A stretch of 64,000 nt of DNA from Conus ventricosus (lineage: Eukaryota > Mollusca > Gastropoda > Neogastropoda > Conidae). The stretch spans positions 36,341,909 to 36,405,908 of the forward strand of contig CM031609.1 of NCBI GenBank assembly GCA_018398815.1, in the 5' to 3' direction. The notes under the pieces were generated by a model, which saw only the letters and a program-made list of their open reading frames with translations, had not been told where the DNA came from and did no database searches. Shown here piece after piece: positions 10,505-22,045 of the stretch. A program made the translations under genes and the position numbers. Position 1 is the first letter of the stretch. Each line of letters starts with the position of its first letter.

Positions 10505-12960
10505 AGTTTTTCTTCCTCAAACACCGGTTCACTCAAAAACGAGTAGGTCACCAGCGCGCATGTTAAAAAGTAAATAAAATACCATAAAACAGTGCGACTC
10601 AGACTGTTGGCCCCTGGAGCAAATTTAGCAACAAGGGGTCGCACTCGATATTCAAGAAGATAAAAGCAATGGCCAAATTCAGGCCCAGGTAATAGTAAAA
10701 TATCAGGGAAGTAAAAATAGAAAATCGTCAATATGCAGATCTCAGAACTGTCGAATCAATTTGTTTTTGAATGAGATTGCATTTGTGGCAATCTTGATGG
10801 CACCCGGCAGTGAGTTCCACAGCCGTACAGAACTGGGATAAAAAGAATGTAAGTGGCTGTCAATATTTGATGCAGGTATAGTATAACATTGACCGCCACT
10901 CCTGGTGCTACTTTTATTCAATAGGCCCTACTAGTTGTTCCATTGGAATATCAATTACTTTAGCTTGCCTTTGAAAAAGGTGTTAAGTTTAATAAAAGCT
11001 CTTCTCTCTTCTAAGGGTTTCCATTCTAATTTCCTCATGTTCTTCCTAGTATTCCCCTTTTCTCTGATGTGGTTCCCTGTTACGAACCGTGCTGCTCTCT
11101 TCTGAATCTTTTCAAGGTTATCAATGTCCTTTAGATGGTAAGGATCCCAAACTGAGCAACCATATTCCAGTACTGGTCTAACCAGTGTTTTGTAGCAGTC
11201 GTCTTTAACCTTTTGGGGGCAGTCATTGATATTCCTGTGTAAGAAAGCTAAGTGTTATTTGCTTTCTTACATACTAAATTGTAATGTTCTTTCCATTTGA
11301 GACGACTATCTATAATCACGCCTAAATTATTTTGCAGCATTAGTTTCTTTAAGAATAGTATTATGGATAGAATAATCTGATCTAATTAGTGAGCGTTTGT
11401 TACATATATGCAACACTTGGCACTTTTGAGGGTGAAATTCCATTTTCCAAGTTCTTTCCCACTCTTGTAAAACGTTTAGATCTTCTTGTAGAATGCGTGT
11501 ATCATTCTTGCTTCTGATTGTTCTATATACTAAACTGTCATCTGCAAAAAGCCTTATAGTAGTTCCAGGAGAGAGATTTCTACTTATGTCATTTATATAA
11601 ATTAAGAAAACAAGGGCCCAGAACAGTTCCCGTGGTACACCTGACAAAACTGGTTTACAATGGGATGACGACCCTTCCACAACAACTTTCTGCGTTTCCC
11701 CAAAGAGGAATGATCTAGCCCATTTTAGCAAAGAACCGCCAATGCCAATGTGTTCTAATTTAAGCAGCAGGCCCTCATGGTCAACCTTATCAAAGGCTTT
11801 AGAAAAATCTAATAAAATTGCATCTATTTGCTGTCTGTTGTTAAGACAGTTACTAAAATCATTGAGAGTTGTTATAAGTTGAGTCTCACAACTCCTTCGC
11901 TGTCTAAAACCATGCTGGGCGTTATTTAAGAAATCATATTTGTCAAAATGGTCCATTATGCTACTATATATTATGTGTTCAAGTAATTTAGCTGATATGG
12001 ATGTAAGAGATACAGGTCTATAGTTCTCTGCTTTTGTTTTGTCACCCTTTTTAAATAAGGGAACAATGCTCGCATCACGCCACTCATCAGGTATTACTCC
12101 CTGGTCCAGTGAAGCTTGGTAAAGTAATTGGTATACCTCACTCATTCAATGGCACATAATTTTAAGAGCTTGCCAGGAACGCCATCGGGACCAGTAGCTT
12201 TGTTTTCATTAATATTGGTCAGTAACTTAAATACTCCTGCTTTGTTTACTTTGATGTTTTGCATTTCAGGGAGTTTATCATCATCCTTTAGTCTAACGTT
12301 AATTAAAGGTTTGGGATTTGAGAAAACTGAACAAAACTGCTTGTTTAGTAAGTTTGCTTTCCCTTCAGGGTCCTGTATTAGGTTATTCTGGTTGTTTCTC
12401 AGGTCTGGAATCCCAATGTTGTCCTGTCTCTTACTCCTTATGTAAGACCATAATTTCTTGTTCTGATGATCACCTTCCGAAATCATCGAATTAACATAAT
12501 TGGAGTGAGCAAGTCTAAAATTCTCTCTGACACCTTCTCTTAATATGTTTATACCTAACCAGTAATCTTTCTGAATTAGGATGTAGTTTCAATTTCTTAA
12601 AGAAACGATGTTTCCTTCTCAACAAACGTTTAGTTTTAGTAGTAATCCATGGCTGGTGGTTCTTGCTTGAAGTTATTTTAGTAAGTATGTTGTCATCCAT
12701 AATAAATTCCAAATTAGTTTTTAAACACTTCCAAAGATCACTGACATTATCTTTAACACTATGGGACCTCAAAAAAAGACGACTGAAATTATGAGTATCC
12801 CTGCGCAATTTTGGTAAATCTGCTTGGTTCCAGAGTCTGATGGTACGTTTAGGGGGTTTTCTTCGAAAGGGTTGAAAGTTACTCTCTAAGAGAACTATGT
12901 CATGATCACCCAGGCCTGCAATTAATTCCTGATTGCCTAAAGCGCCTGGAGTTACCCTAC
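10505..12960 (-). mobile_element. 5'-truncated CR1/Jockey-type non-LTR retrotransposon
   Basis: Read on the minus strand, the order is the end of an endonuclease region (GLGDHDIVLLESNFQP near 12930-12880), a linker with NHQPWITTKTKRLLRRKHRF, then reverse transcriptase and a C-terminal region. The 3' end is probably near 10505. The adjoining ~75 bases (10510-10590, with gcgcgctggtgacctactc) recur in opposite orientation at about 38530-38605 and run into a GAA-rich tail there, as a LINE 3' end would. The element is antisense to the intron that contains it. The 5' end is lost within the endonuclease domain. Confidence 0.8.
10745..12960 (-). pseudogene. Non-LTR reverse transcriptase remnant (endonuclease end, RT, C-terminal region)
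   Basis: RT motifs are visible in order on the minus strand: NYRPVSLTS, QHGFRQRRSCETQL, ILLDFSKAFDKVDH, a GVP..FLIYINDI block, and the catalytic FADD at about 11548-11537 (RLFADDSLVYR). Downstream are VLEYGCSVWDPYHLKDID and KIQKRAARFVTGN, typical of CR1/Jockey-like C-termini. The frame is broken near 12140, where KLCAIE runs into SEVYQLLYQ. A compensated double shift lies within the GVP..LGP motif, and there are stops in the last 150 codons. It encodes no working protein as written. This is a dead or badly sequenced copy. Confidence 0.8.
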
Positions 12961-13616
12961 TTGTTTGTCATTTTACTGTTTACTGTCAGGTTTTTCGAAA
13001 CGTCTATGTTAGTTGTTCCCACAAGTACATCCACGATGTATACATACATGCGTGGAAAAGAGATGGAAGGGTATGAAGGAGAGATGATTTGGAAGCAGAG
13101 GAGTTGAAGGATAAGAGAGAGAGAGAGAATGCGGAAAGTTTATTCATGTGTAGGCCCTTGCCCGTCATGAAGAGGTACGTGTAATGTTGTTTTTTTCAGA
13201 ACTGGCAATAATGAGCAGTGATATTGTCCACGACTCAGTTAGCAGCATATTTCAAGAACTGAGATTGGAACGCATCTTAATAACTTTATAAAGATAGATT
13301 GCCACATTCCTGATTGTTTTGAACATGCCATAAACAATGTAAAAGTAAAATGACTTCAACGGAATATGCTGCGCTCTTAAATTATAGAATAGGACAACAG
13401 AGAACGAACTGTTCCTCGTTTTAGTAACGAGAGACAGACAGACAGAGACAGAGAGAAAGAGATAAACAGATAAGAATCCTGTTAAAGAGGCATACAAATC
13501 CGAAGCTGTTCTTTCTCTTGGATGCACAAAGCATCCAGCAGCACACACACACACCACACACAGAGACAGCGAGAGAGAAACGGGCTTGGCATGTGTGTCT
13601 GTGTGGCCGATTGCAG

Positions 13617-14049
13617 GAGTCAGAAACGAGATAGACATCGCCCCAGACAGCGGGGACTCGGCGCCGCATTTCCAGCGACGAAGACTTCTGGCCCCCGCCC
13701 CCAGACCCCATCTTCCTGGAGACCCAGATGGGCACCCCCCTCGCCGGACATCCCGGACGACAGCCCCCCGCCCCCGGAGTGCCAGCAGATCAACGGCACG
13801 TCCTCCCGCAAGGTGTCCAACGAGTCGTCGTCCCACCCCATCCCTCCCCAGAACCAGGTCACGTGCGCCGTGGAGGTGCACACGGAGAAGAGCAAGACGC
13901 CGATGATCGCCCTGACGGAGCAGACCTCGCCCGCGACGTCAGCGACCTCGGCGCCACCCTCCGCGTCTTCCACGTCCACCCCACCCACGCCCAAGAGTCG
14001 TCCGCCCCTGCCGTACGAGATCTACCACATGCGTGAGACGATTGTGTAG
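13617..14049 (+). CDS. Terminal exon of plus-strand membrane protein gene, ends in PDZ ligand ETIV
   Basis: The acceptor is CCGATTGCAG|GA and the stop is TAG at 14047-14049. Three frames must be joined. GVRNEIDIAPDSG runs into TRRRISSDEDFWPPPPDP if GGGG at 13652-13655 loses one G. Then QMGTPSPDIPDDSPPPPEC follows if C6 at 13735-13740 loses one C. From there the frame is open through NGTSSRKVSNESSSHP and a Ser/Thr/Pro-rich stretch to PLPYEIYHMRETIV. The last four residues fit a class I PDZ ligand (T at -2, V at 0), which suggests anchoring at a junction or synapse scaffold. Drosophila Echinoid ends in a similar EIIV, but I cannot claim orthology. Confidence 0.75.
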
Positions 14050-14221
14050 GAGGAAGAGGACTGGAGAGTGTGGTTATGAGCTTGTGATACTGTGCTGAGT
14101 GAGGGACGACGTGAAAAGAAAAACAAAGTGTGTGAAACCATGACACCTCAGAAACACATGACATGTTGTTGGTAAGTGCTCTGCGCATGTTTTCAAACGC
14201 ATATGTCTGTACAGCTGACAG

Positions 14222-14270
14222 CGCGCGCGCGCACACACACACCTCTCTCTCTCTCTCTCTCTCTCTCCTC

Positions 14271-14335
<65 letters not shown>

Positions 14336-14478
14336 GTGCGCGCATGCATGCACACAAACATACACACACACACACACTACTTTAACACACAAATGCACAC
14401 ACACACTCTCTCTCTCTCACTACTTTAACACACAAATGCACACACACAACACACACACACACACACACACACACACTG
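14222..14478. repeat. Compound (CT)n/(CA)n microsatellite with a 56-bp duplication
   Basis: It runs from (GC)n/(CA)n into (CT)n and then (CA)n. The segment ctactttaacacacaaatgc followed by acacacac occurs twice, near 14377 and 14420, showing a recent duplication. ORFs here are Thr/His or Ser/Leu repeats. Confidence 0.85.
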
Positions 14479-15306
14479 GATCAATCGATCATGGATACAC
14501 ACTGCCTACATAGACAAGAGTTATTCCAACTCTTTCTGCTGAGTTTTCTTTGTGTTCATGGACCTATGAGGCAGATTTGGAGGAGATAAGTGTAGGATGA
14601 GGTGGAGGGTCCAGACCTTCCTCCCGCCCACCTCCCCTGAAAAGGGTAACCCTCCCCCCTTCCCCCCCCCCCCCCCCCCCCCGCCCCCTTGTTTCTCACC
14701 CACACTCCCAAAGACACAAGAAATGCTGAGAGCTGCCAATGGTCTCGAGGTGCCACAACTGGGCTATCGACTAATCTTAATTCGGGCAAGTTGCTGGCTG
14801 CCAGATGATAACATGCATAATGACGTGATTAATATCATCACATATGCTCTCTAACCAGACTGACTTTTGCACTATTGAACAATGAAGTATTCGTACACAA
14901 GGCGCTCACTATGTATGCGCATTTTCATTTGAATTGATAAATGCTTTTATGTAAATCTCTTACCCCGATTTTTTTTTTTCTTTCCACCCCCCCCCCCCCC
15001 CCCCCCCCCCAGTTGTCCCCCACCGCCACCCTACAACACCCCCTTCTCTCTGCAGAAGATTTATTTTAAAGGGACGCAACAAGCTGAAAGCTGCCAACAT
15101 ACATACATACAGCCGCGAATGGCTGTTGATCGAACGAATCAAAGCGGTAAATTGCGTGGCTGCCGGCTGCCACTCAACAAAGTGTATAATGATAACATTT
15201 TGATCGTTAATGTGTGTGCTTCGTTACCCATCTGAACTTACGTCTCTTGAAATGACAAAAGCATCTTATAAACGCACTCATTATAAGCACAGATTTCGTT
15301 CAGACT

Positions 15307-15377
15307 GGTACATGTTTTCATACAGTTCTCGTTTTCGGGTCTTTACCTCTTTCCCCCTCACCTTCCCCTTGTCGTTA

Positions 15378-15410
<33 letters not shown>

Positions 15411-15490
15411 CATGTTTTCATACAGTTCTCGTTTTCGGGTCTTTACCTCTTTCCCCCTCACCTTCCCCTTGTCGTTACCCCCCCCCCCTT
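15307..15490 (+). repeat. Tandem duplication, 100-bp period, separated by poly-C
   Basis: The block starting ggtacatgttttcatacagt at 15307 is repeated from 15407 without visible substitutions. Each copy ends in a poly-C run (about 29 C after the first, 11 after the second, the latter running into poly-T). Perfect identity across a long homopolymer suggests either very recent slippage or a consensus artefact. Confidence 0.8.
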
Positions 15491-16725
15491 TTTTTTTTTC
15501 TTTTTTTCCAAGAGTTTCACCAGTGTAGAACAGAAGTCAGAATCTTCTGTTCCCCTCTTAATTTCCTTTTCTTGTCCTTGAAAAAAAAAAATTTGAGTCT
15601 AAACCATGACAAGAAGTCGGAATCTTATAGATCATTGTTTATGCCTCCTCTTCTCCTCTGTCTCAATTTTGGACCAAATTCGGTTGCGTTGAGTAAACGT
15701 CAGTATCTTCCAGACCATCATTCATGTGGGTTTTTTTGTTGTTTTTTTTAACTTGGGGAAAGTTTCCTGAATCACATATATTCTTAAACTTAGAATTTAC
15801 CTGACAATATTGTTTGCACCGTCTGACCTGCATGGACCTTTACCTCCAGTGAAGAAACCTAGCGTCCTTCCGACTGTTTGAGTTTAACAAAGTTCCACCA
15901 GACCTTTACCATCAATCCATCTGCTGTGACATGAGGAACAATGATTGTACTAATGAACGACTGTGGTGGAAGCTCGACACTGCCAAGTGGTGCGTCGTCG
16001 ACTCTTGTGTGCAAATTGGTTCCTCTGCATTGGACAATAAGTTGGTATCGGTATTCTTCCGGATTTCTAAGACTTGTTTCTTTGTTAATCTGTTAGCAGA
16101 GGAGAGCACAGTAGAGCAGGTTATCTCTCTGCTGTCCTTCAGATGACTTCAACTGTTGATTAAAATAGAAAAGAGAGATGGGGGCTGGATCAGAGTTGGG
16201 TCAGTATTGTTTCTGTTTAAACACAGCCTTAGCTGACCTCGCAGGGCTCCTTGAAAGGTGTCGCCCCATACAGAACGGTTCTGTCCTGACAAAAAAGAAA
16301 CTTGCAAACTATACATTCGATTTACTCACATGATCTGTTAAGGCAGATCGGGCTGGGTTGTGCTGAAGACGCCAGGCACTGTGCTTCACTGTTCATCCCC
16401 CCCCCGGCTGTTTTCTACACCATGGATCTTCAGAGGGAAGAAATCAATGCTCCTTCAACGTTAAGTGCTCAAAGAAGTAATCGGTGCTGATTTCAGCATG
16501 CCAAGTCTCCCAAGATTAAAACAAAAAGTCAACGCTTATTTGACAAAAGTCTAGCTGCTGTCAACGATTGACAGGAGAAATCTGAGGCTGCTATTAATTA
16601 ACATTAGAACTCTTCAACAAAGAGGTCTGCCGTTTTCAACACAAGTAATCTTCCAGGGAAAAAATCAACCTTGTTTTCAAGGACTACATATGTAGCCCAT
16701 TTCATTTCGGCATTTGTACATGCGT

Positions 16726-16912
16726 TGTGATGGCGACAACGGATGGTTACAATTCGTAGCGACTTTGAAGAACGTATTTCATGCTAACTGTGATGGTGAC
16801 AGGAGATGCTATAATTCATAGTGACGTTGATGTACATATTTATTGCTAATCGTGATGGTGACAGATGGTACAGTTATTCATACTGACGTTGATGTACATA
16901 TTCGTTGCGATA
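16726..16912 (+). repeat. Three-copy tandem repeat, ~63-bp period
   Basis: Units begin gtgatggcgac (16726), gtgatggtgac (16790) and gtgatggtgac (16852). Each continues through a ...attcatagtgacgttgatg type segment to tacatattyattgc. The second and third units are closer to each other than to the first. Non-coding. Confidence 0.7.
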
Positions 16913-19084
16913 TACAGTGTTTATTTATCATCCATACATGTATCTCACATGTCATGTTCTGTTGACTGCTGATTTGCATCATCCCGATCTTGAGGTGAAT
17001 CTGGATGATCTGCTACAAGCAAAAACATGTTACTAATATGGCTTGTCTTTATTTCAGGCAACTTGTTTCCCTTACGGCAATAATTGCAGAGCTCCGAGAA
17101 AATTTTTACACAGTTTTCTGAGACACAAGAGGCAATGCTCTGGACTCTGTTAAAACGCAATAGAGATAGAATGGGATCTAAATGCAACAATTGTTGAGCA
17201 TGGTGGTTCTTTTATGTTGTTAAAGAGAAGTGGTCTGTTGCAGAGATGCGCCAGCTAGAGGGTTACCTAACCATTTTGCTGACCCGCGAAAGGGGGAGAC
17301 CAAAGGGGAGTGCATGTAAATAATGCATTATTTAACAAAAATGAATGGTGATTTAAAACCGTGTTCAAGAAATATCACCTCTGTCTTCCCATTATCTGAC
17401 TGGATTTCAGTTTGGACATGTAAGTTTTGGTTTGAATCGTGTTTTTTTCTTTTCTTTTTTTTTTTGTTGTTAATCTTTGGGCGACATAAGGAATGATTCT
17501 TGTGAAACAACTTTTTCTTCCCTTCTGTCCAAATTGTAAGAACGGTCTCTCTCTAGTTGGTTTAAATGACCACATCGTTCCCATACAAGAGAGCACCTTT
17601 GATCATTGATATTACTCGAGCCCTGGAGACAAAACTAGCGCTGTTCAACAACTGGAGAGAGATCAAACGCGTCTGATTTGGACCGTGTCCATACGAGAGA
17701 TTGTGTATACCATTATCTTAGAGGTACAAAGTTGTGGAAGTGACCGATGTGGGATCAGGTTATGAAAAATAAAGGCTACAGATGGTCAGTTTGGCAAAGA
17801 GGATAAGATGGCATTCCTTGTCAGGCGGCTGGTTGTTGATCTGTAGGAGAAAACATGGGACCATGCTGGATAACAGAGTACAGAATTTAGGCTGAAGATG
17901 GATATATCGCACAAAATGGGCCAACCTTGTCCACTCGTCTTCTTATAGGTGAACTATCACCCACCTTGACAAGGCATCTCCTGTTTTGTCCCAAGGTCAG
18001 CTTCACCTGGCAATCCATCATCATTCTGTCCCCTTGATCTGGAAAAAGGTCTAGAACTTAACTGACGGTGCTGAATGGATTTTCCTGAAATGTTACTAAC
18101 TGAGAGGCTCCGAGTTTAGGATACATTTGGTAAAGAAAGAGACCAATTTTCAACACCTTTTTTCGCCTGAAGGGAAGGTTTGCAGTCTGAAGTGTGCAAT
18201 AAACAATAACCTTGCCCAATTCTTCAGCGCATTGGTATTTTTGCTGTACTGTGATTTTCATGTCTTGTTTCTTACCTTGTAGAACAGGGTGTGGTTTTTT
18301 TCCAATTTATGAGTGTGTGTGTGTCCCTAATATAAATTGTCTTGAAATGATTGAGAAGACATTAATCAAGTTTCAATACAGATTGAAATTTGCAGCCGAT
18401 TCCATTTCAGTGTCTAAAAGAAAGAGCATAACTCCTCAGTTCTCATCACCCTCCTCCCCAATCCATTCTCTTTGGGGTTCAATTCACCCTGTATAGGGTT
18501 CAGTGGAACATCACATGCAGAATTTCTAAGGGGGAGGGAAAAGCGGGATGGGGGGGGGGGGGGGGGGGGGGCGCGCTAATTACATCTGCATGGGGAGGAG
18601 TAGTCTGTGATGAAAGGCGTGTGGGGGAGGGAGGGGCAGCAGGCAGTGCTCTAGAGCATGTGTTTAACATCACAAAATAACTGTATTTGCTGCTTTAAAA
18701 TCTGTTCTTAACAAATTTTCACACAGATTTCAAAATATCTAGGGGAAAAAAATCAGGGAGTGTGGATGGCGTTCCAATAAAAAAATGAAGAACATTAGCT
18801 GGGAAAAAACCCAGAGGTAATCAGGTGAAGAAAACTAAAGAGAGGTAGTAGTTGAAGTGGAGATAACCGACATGCTGGACAAGTAAACAAGGGTAATATT
18901 CTTAAAGTTTTTCCTAATTCTGCTCAGCATGTAGTAAACTGTCCACTCGCTTTAAATCTCTGTTCAAAGCCTCCTTTCTTTTTCTTGGTAATTTCCACTG
19001 TATACTACATCAATACCCTTTATGAAGATGACACAGTTGCCTCTAGTTGCCTCTAGTTGCAATGTGAGGCGACTGCAGGCAAAA
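16913..19084. other. Unassigned stretch with two weak minus-strand ORFs
   Basis: Minus-strand ORFs at 17190-16945 (81 codons, contains CNYCRKGNKLPEIKTS) and 18261-18058 (67 codons, contains KKVLKIGLFLYQMYPKLG) are less repetitive than most. They could be exon or transposon fragments, but neither shows a recognisable domain or clear splice sites. A G-run of about 22 lies at 18549-18571. Nothing else is supported. Confidence 0.35.
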
Positions 19085-19686
19085 ATCGAAACAAATTTTT
19101 TAAAGTATTTATAATAGCTCCGCCGAACACCGTGGACAAACCAATCACAAGCCCAAAAGACGACACATTTCGACCTCTTAGATCTTCAGGCAAGATAAAC
19201 AACGCTCAGGATGAAGAAAATGAAGAATGAGCAATAACTTACCTTTGTCAAAGTCGGCGCAAGACAGGTGTTTAACGAAAACTAGGCCACAGGGAAGCAG
19301 ACAATGTGAGTTAAAACAGTAATGATAATACTAATAATACTGATAGCAATAATGATAATGATGACGATATATATATTGAAAAAATAATAAAGAGAGAATT
19401 GCTACCACTTTAGGAGATAATATGACAGTGGTAGTTGTAGTATGGAAGAAAGGAGAGGGTTTAGAGGATTATCGAACAGTATGGTTGTCATGGCAACAGT
19501 GTTAGTGGCGATGATGATGGTGATAATGGTAATATAAAAAATAACGCGGGTATTAATAATAATGCTAACAATAGTAACTGTAATAGTAATAATAGTTCTA
19601 ATAATGAAAGGAATGGTACACAAATATAATAAAGAACATAATATCAATAACAATAATGATGATAATTGTTACACTAATAATAATAC

Positions 19687-20294
19687 CAGGGCTGAGCTTT
19701 AACGTTCGCCAACTCGCCAATGGCCCCTAAAATTGGAGTCGGGCGAACTCAATTTACAGTACCATTCGCCCGGCTGGCGACCTAAAAATCACCGCCAGTG
19801 ATTCTGTACCTGTACAGAAACGACATGCCCTGTAAAAACAAACACGCGCCTGCCGACTGCCATCTTTCATCACTGCCGTGCTGGGGCTTTCCCGGCCGAG
19901 GTTCAGAGTCGCGCGAGACAGTTGCCATTTCCGCTCTTCCGCTTACTTGTTCAGTCGGTGGTCATGTGGCGCTTTTTAACCGGTGTCTCTGAGCCTCCAG
20001 CAAAAAAATCTAAGTCAGAAGAAGATAAAAGATCTCTTTTTCTTTGTCAGTTATGATATACCTGGGTGGCAATATCAATGACAACTGAAAATAAATTTGT
20101 TTTCCAAAATTAATGAGCAGAAACAGTGTTATTGTTGTTGTTGAAAATAAGCGTGTGCATAAGCTGCAAATTTAAAATAGGACTGCATTTTCAATGAAAG
20201 GGTCTGGCAACCTGAAAAATTTTCTGGCAACCTCAACCTCCCAGGTTAGGAGCCCGGCTGGCTCCTTAGCCTGACCTGCTAAATCTCAGCCCTG
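19687..20294 (+). mobile_element. Non-autonomous hAT-like element, 6-bp target duplication TAATAC
   Basis: It starts CAGGGCTGAGCTTTA and ends GCTAAATCTCAGCCCTG, giving terminal inverted repeats CAGGGCTGAGMTTTA. It is flanked by TAATAC at 19681-19686 and 20295-20300. It is 608 bp long. Inside, near 19964, an ATG opens MWRFLTGVSEPPAKKSKSEE and soon stops. That resembles the N-terminal 'RF..' plus basic segment that starts many hAT transposases, so it may be a leftover first exon. The CAGGG-type TIR fits hAT, and the 6-bp duplication fits the hAT groups with 5-6 bp duplications known from Repbase. It is inserted in the left arm of the fold-back element. Confidence 0.8.
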
Positions 20295-20393
20295 TAATAC
20301 AGGGAGGGAGGAAGAAAAAGGAGGGGGAGGACAGGAAGAACAGAGAAGTAGGGATCAAATTATGGAAAGGATGAAATCTAAGAGGTATATTAA

Positions 20394-21313
20394 CCCTCAA
20401 ACGACCAACCTATTTCACCTACGAAAATGACAAAGTGGGGTCTGTTTGGACCCCAGCAGATTTTCTGCTGAAATGCTAGCTTTACTGAGTCAGTTTTCCT
20501 TTAAATAATAGTTTTATTGCTTCTTTCAACTTTCACCAAATGCAATTACGGTTTACAAAAAAAAATAGACTGTACCAAAAATGGTTGAACAACAAAATGA
20601 AGAAAAAAACACAAAATGAAAGAAGGAAGAATTAACGTTTATTTAAACAGATTTTGCCTGTTTCTTAAAAAAACATTCGTTTCTTTTTTCATAAAAACAA
20701 ATAAAAAAAGAACCAAAGCAAATTCAACCGAACTATGCATTCAGCGCGTCGTGTACAAATTAGCAAAACACTTTGATTCTTTGATATAAAACAAACTGTC
20801 TTGTTTCTTCCATCCATAGCAGCAACTAATAAAAGAAAAAAGAAAAAATTAACCGAGTTTGGCATTCAGTGCATCTTGTTCTTATTGTACAAAATCAAAA
20901 CTAATAAGAAGAAAATAATAGTGAATTCACTCACTTTGAATCTTTCTTATAAAACTACATATTTTCTTTCTTTCATAAAACAAGAAATAATAAATAAAGA
21001 ACCTAAAATAGTTCTGTTGTCCATGGTTTACTGTAACACAATACGAAACATTCAGTAGATGTGAAAAGTTTGATAAAATTGAAGACAACATCAGATGACA
21101 AATATTTCTTGCTGGGGTCCATTTGGACCTAAAAGAAATTTTCACTACAGTTGTCATACCCTTGTGCCGAGTTTTGTAAAAATGTATGTGAAGTTCAAAG
21201 AGACATAGATTGACAAATTCATGGCAGGAAACTTTTTTCTTACGAAAATCTCAAAAACGGCACATAAAAATATACTGCTGGGGTCCAAACGGACCCACTT
21301 GGTCATTTGAGGG
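20394..21313. mobile_element. Non-autonomous piggyBac-like element flanked by TTAA
   Basis: TTAA at 20390-20393 is followed by CCCTCAAACGACCAA. The other end is TTGGTCATTTGAGGG followed by TTAA at 21314-21317. Terminal inverted repeats are therefore CCCTCAAAYGACCAA. A second inverted motif lies inside: gtctgtttggaccccagcag near 20440 and ctgctggggtccaaacggac near 21275. The TTAA target and CCCT-type ends are diagnostic of piggyBac-class elements. The 920-bp interior is AT-rich and has no transposase. It is inserted in the left arm of the fold-back element. Confidence 0.85.
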
Positions 21314-21689
21314 TTAATAGTTATAATAGGTATATTAATGGTTTTAATAATGACCATGATTGTAACCATATAGTAATGAAAACGATGATGTAAGAGGCTG
21401 GAAAAGTGGTGGGTTGGAATGTCAGAAATAGTATAATGATAATAATAGTAGTAAATGTGATATTTGTAACAGTTATGAAGCTGCAACAACAGTTATATAC
21501 TGATAACAGTACAAAAAAATAGAATTGGTAATAACAATAATAGTGATCATAATAGTGGTACTAGTGATGAAGATAATGGTGATGTCCATACTAATTGAGG
21601 TAATAAGAAGAATAACGTGGGTAGTTTTTTTTCAGTTTTTTTTTTTTTTTTTTTTCTTTTTTTTTTCTTTTGATGATGATGATGATAGT

Positions 21690-22045
21690 GCTACCAAAAC
21701 ACAGGCCTATGTCAGAGACCTCTGGCAAGAGGTACCTGCACGATGTGAGACATAAACACCTTACGGCAGACTCCATGGAAACTTTGTTCAGAGATGTCCC
21801 ACCTGACGTGATCTTTGAATTTCTGAAAGAGATTGACATCTTTCATCTGATCCAAGATTTTGCGGAAGAAAGATTTTAAATGAAGTTTCTGGTGCGTTTT
21901 TAGGTGTATTTTAAAGAGATGCGTGAATGGTATTGTTTTTTGAGGTTTTTTTTGCCGACTTGAGTTGATTTTAAGGTGGTGACAGTCCTGATATGGCCCT
22001 TTGTGGTCAGCTGGGCTATAAGCAACATTACCTTACCTTACCTGA
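21690..22045 (+). mobile_element. 3' end of an I/Jockey-type LINE with internal deletion
   Basis: The plus-strand frame reads YVRDLWQEVPA. After a jump it gives VRHKHLTADSMETLFRDVPP and continues through EFLKEI to a stop near 21880. The related minus-strand copy at 48.5-50.1 kb carries about 230 extra bases between these parts (including a CxxC..H..C zinc-knuckle-like region), so this copy is internally deleted. The 3' UTR has gagttgattttaaggtggtg and gctataagcaacattacctt, and ends in repeated TTACC. It lies in the loop of the fold-back element. Confidence 0.75.

Larger units (their letters stand above)
14050..16725. other. Downstream region: 3' UTR and intergenic, no gene recognised
   Basis: It follows the plus-strand stop codon. 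It holds a (CT)n/(CA)n block at about 14222-14478 and C-runs near 14661, 14987 and 15379. A 100-bp-period duplication is listed separately. Polyadenylation-type AATAAA hexamers occur but none can be chosen with confidence. Short ORFs overlap on both strands and are not supported. Confidence 0.5.

Noticed and set aside
13859..14404. Minus-strand 181-codon ORF over the last plus-strand exon
   Set aside because: Antisense shadow of the GC-rich terminal exon joined to microsatellite.
16945..17190. 81-codon minus-strand ORF with CNYCRKGNKL
   Set aside because: Composition is protein-like, but no family, splice site or neighbouring exon supports it; mentioned only within the region entry.
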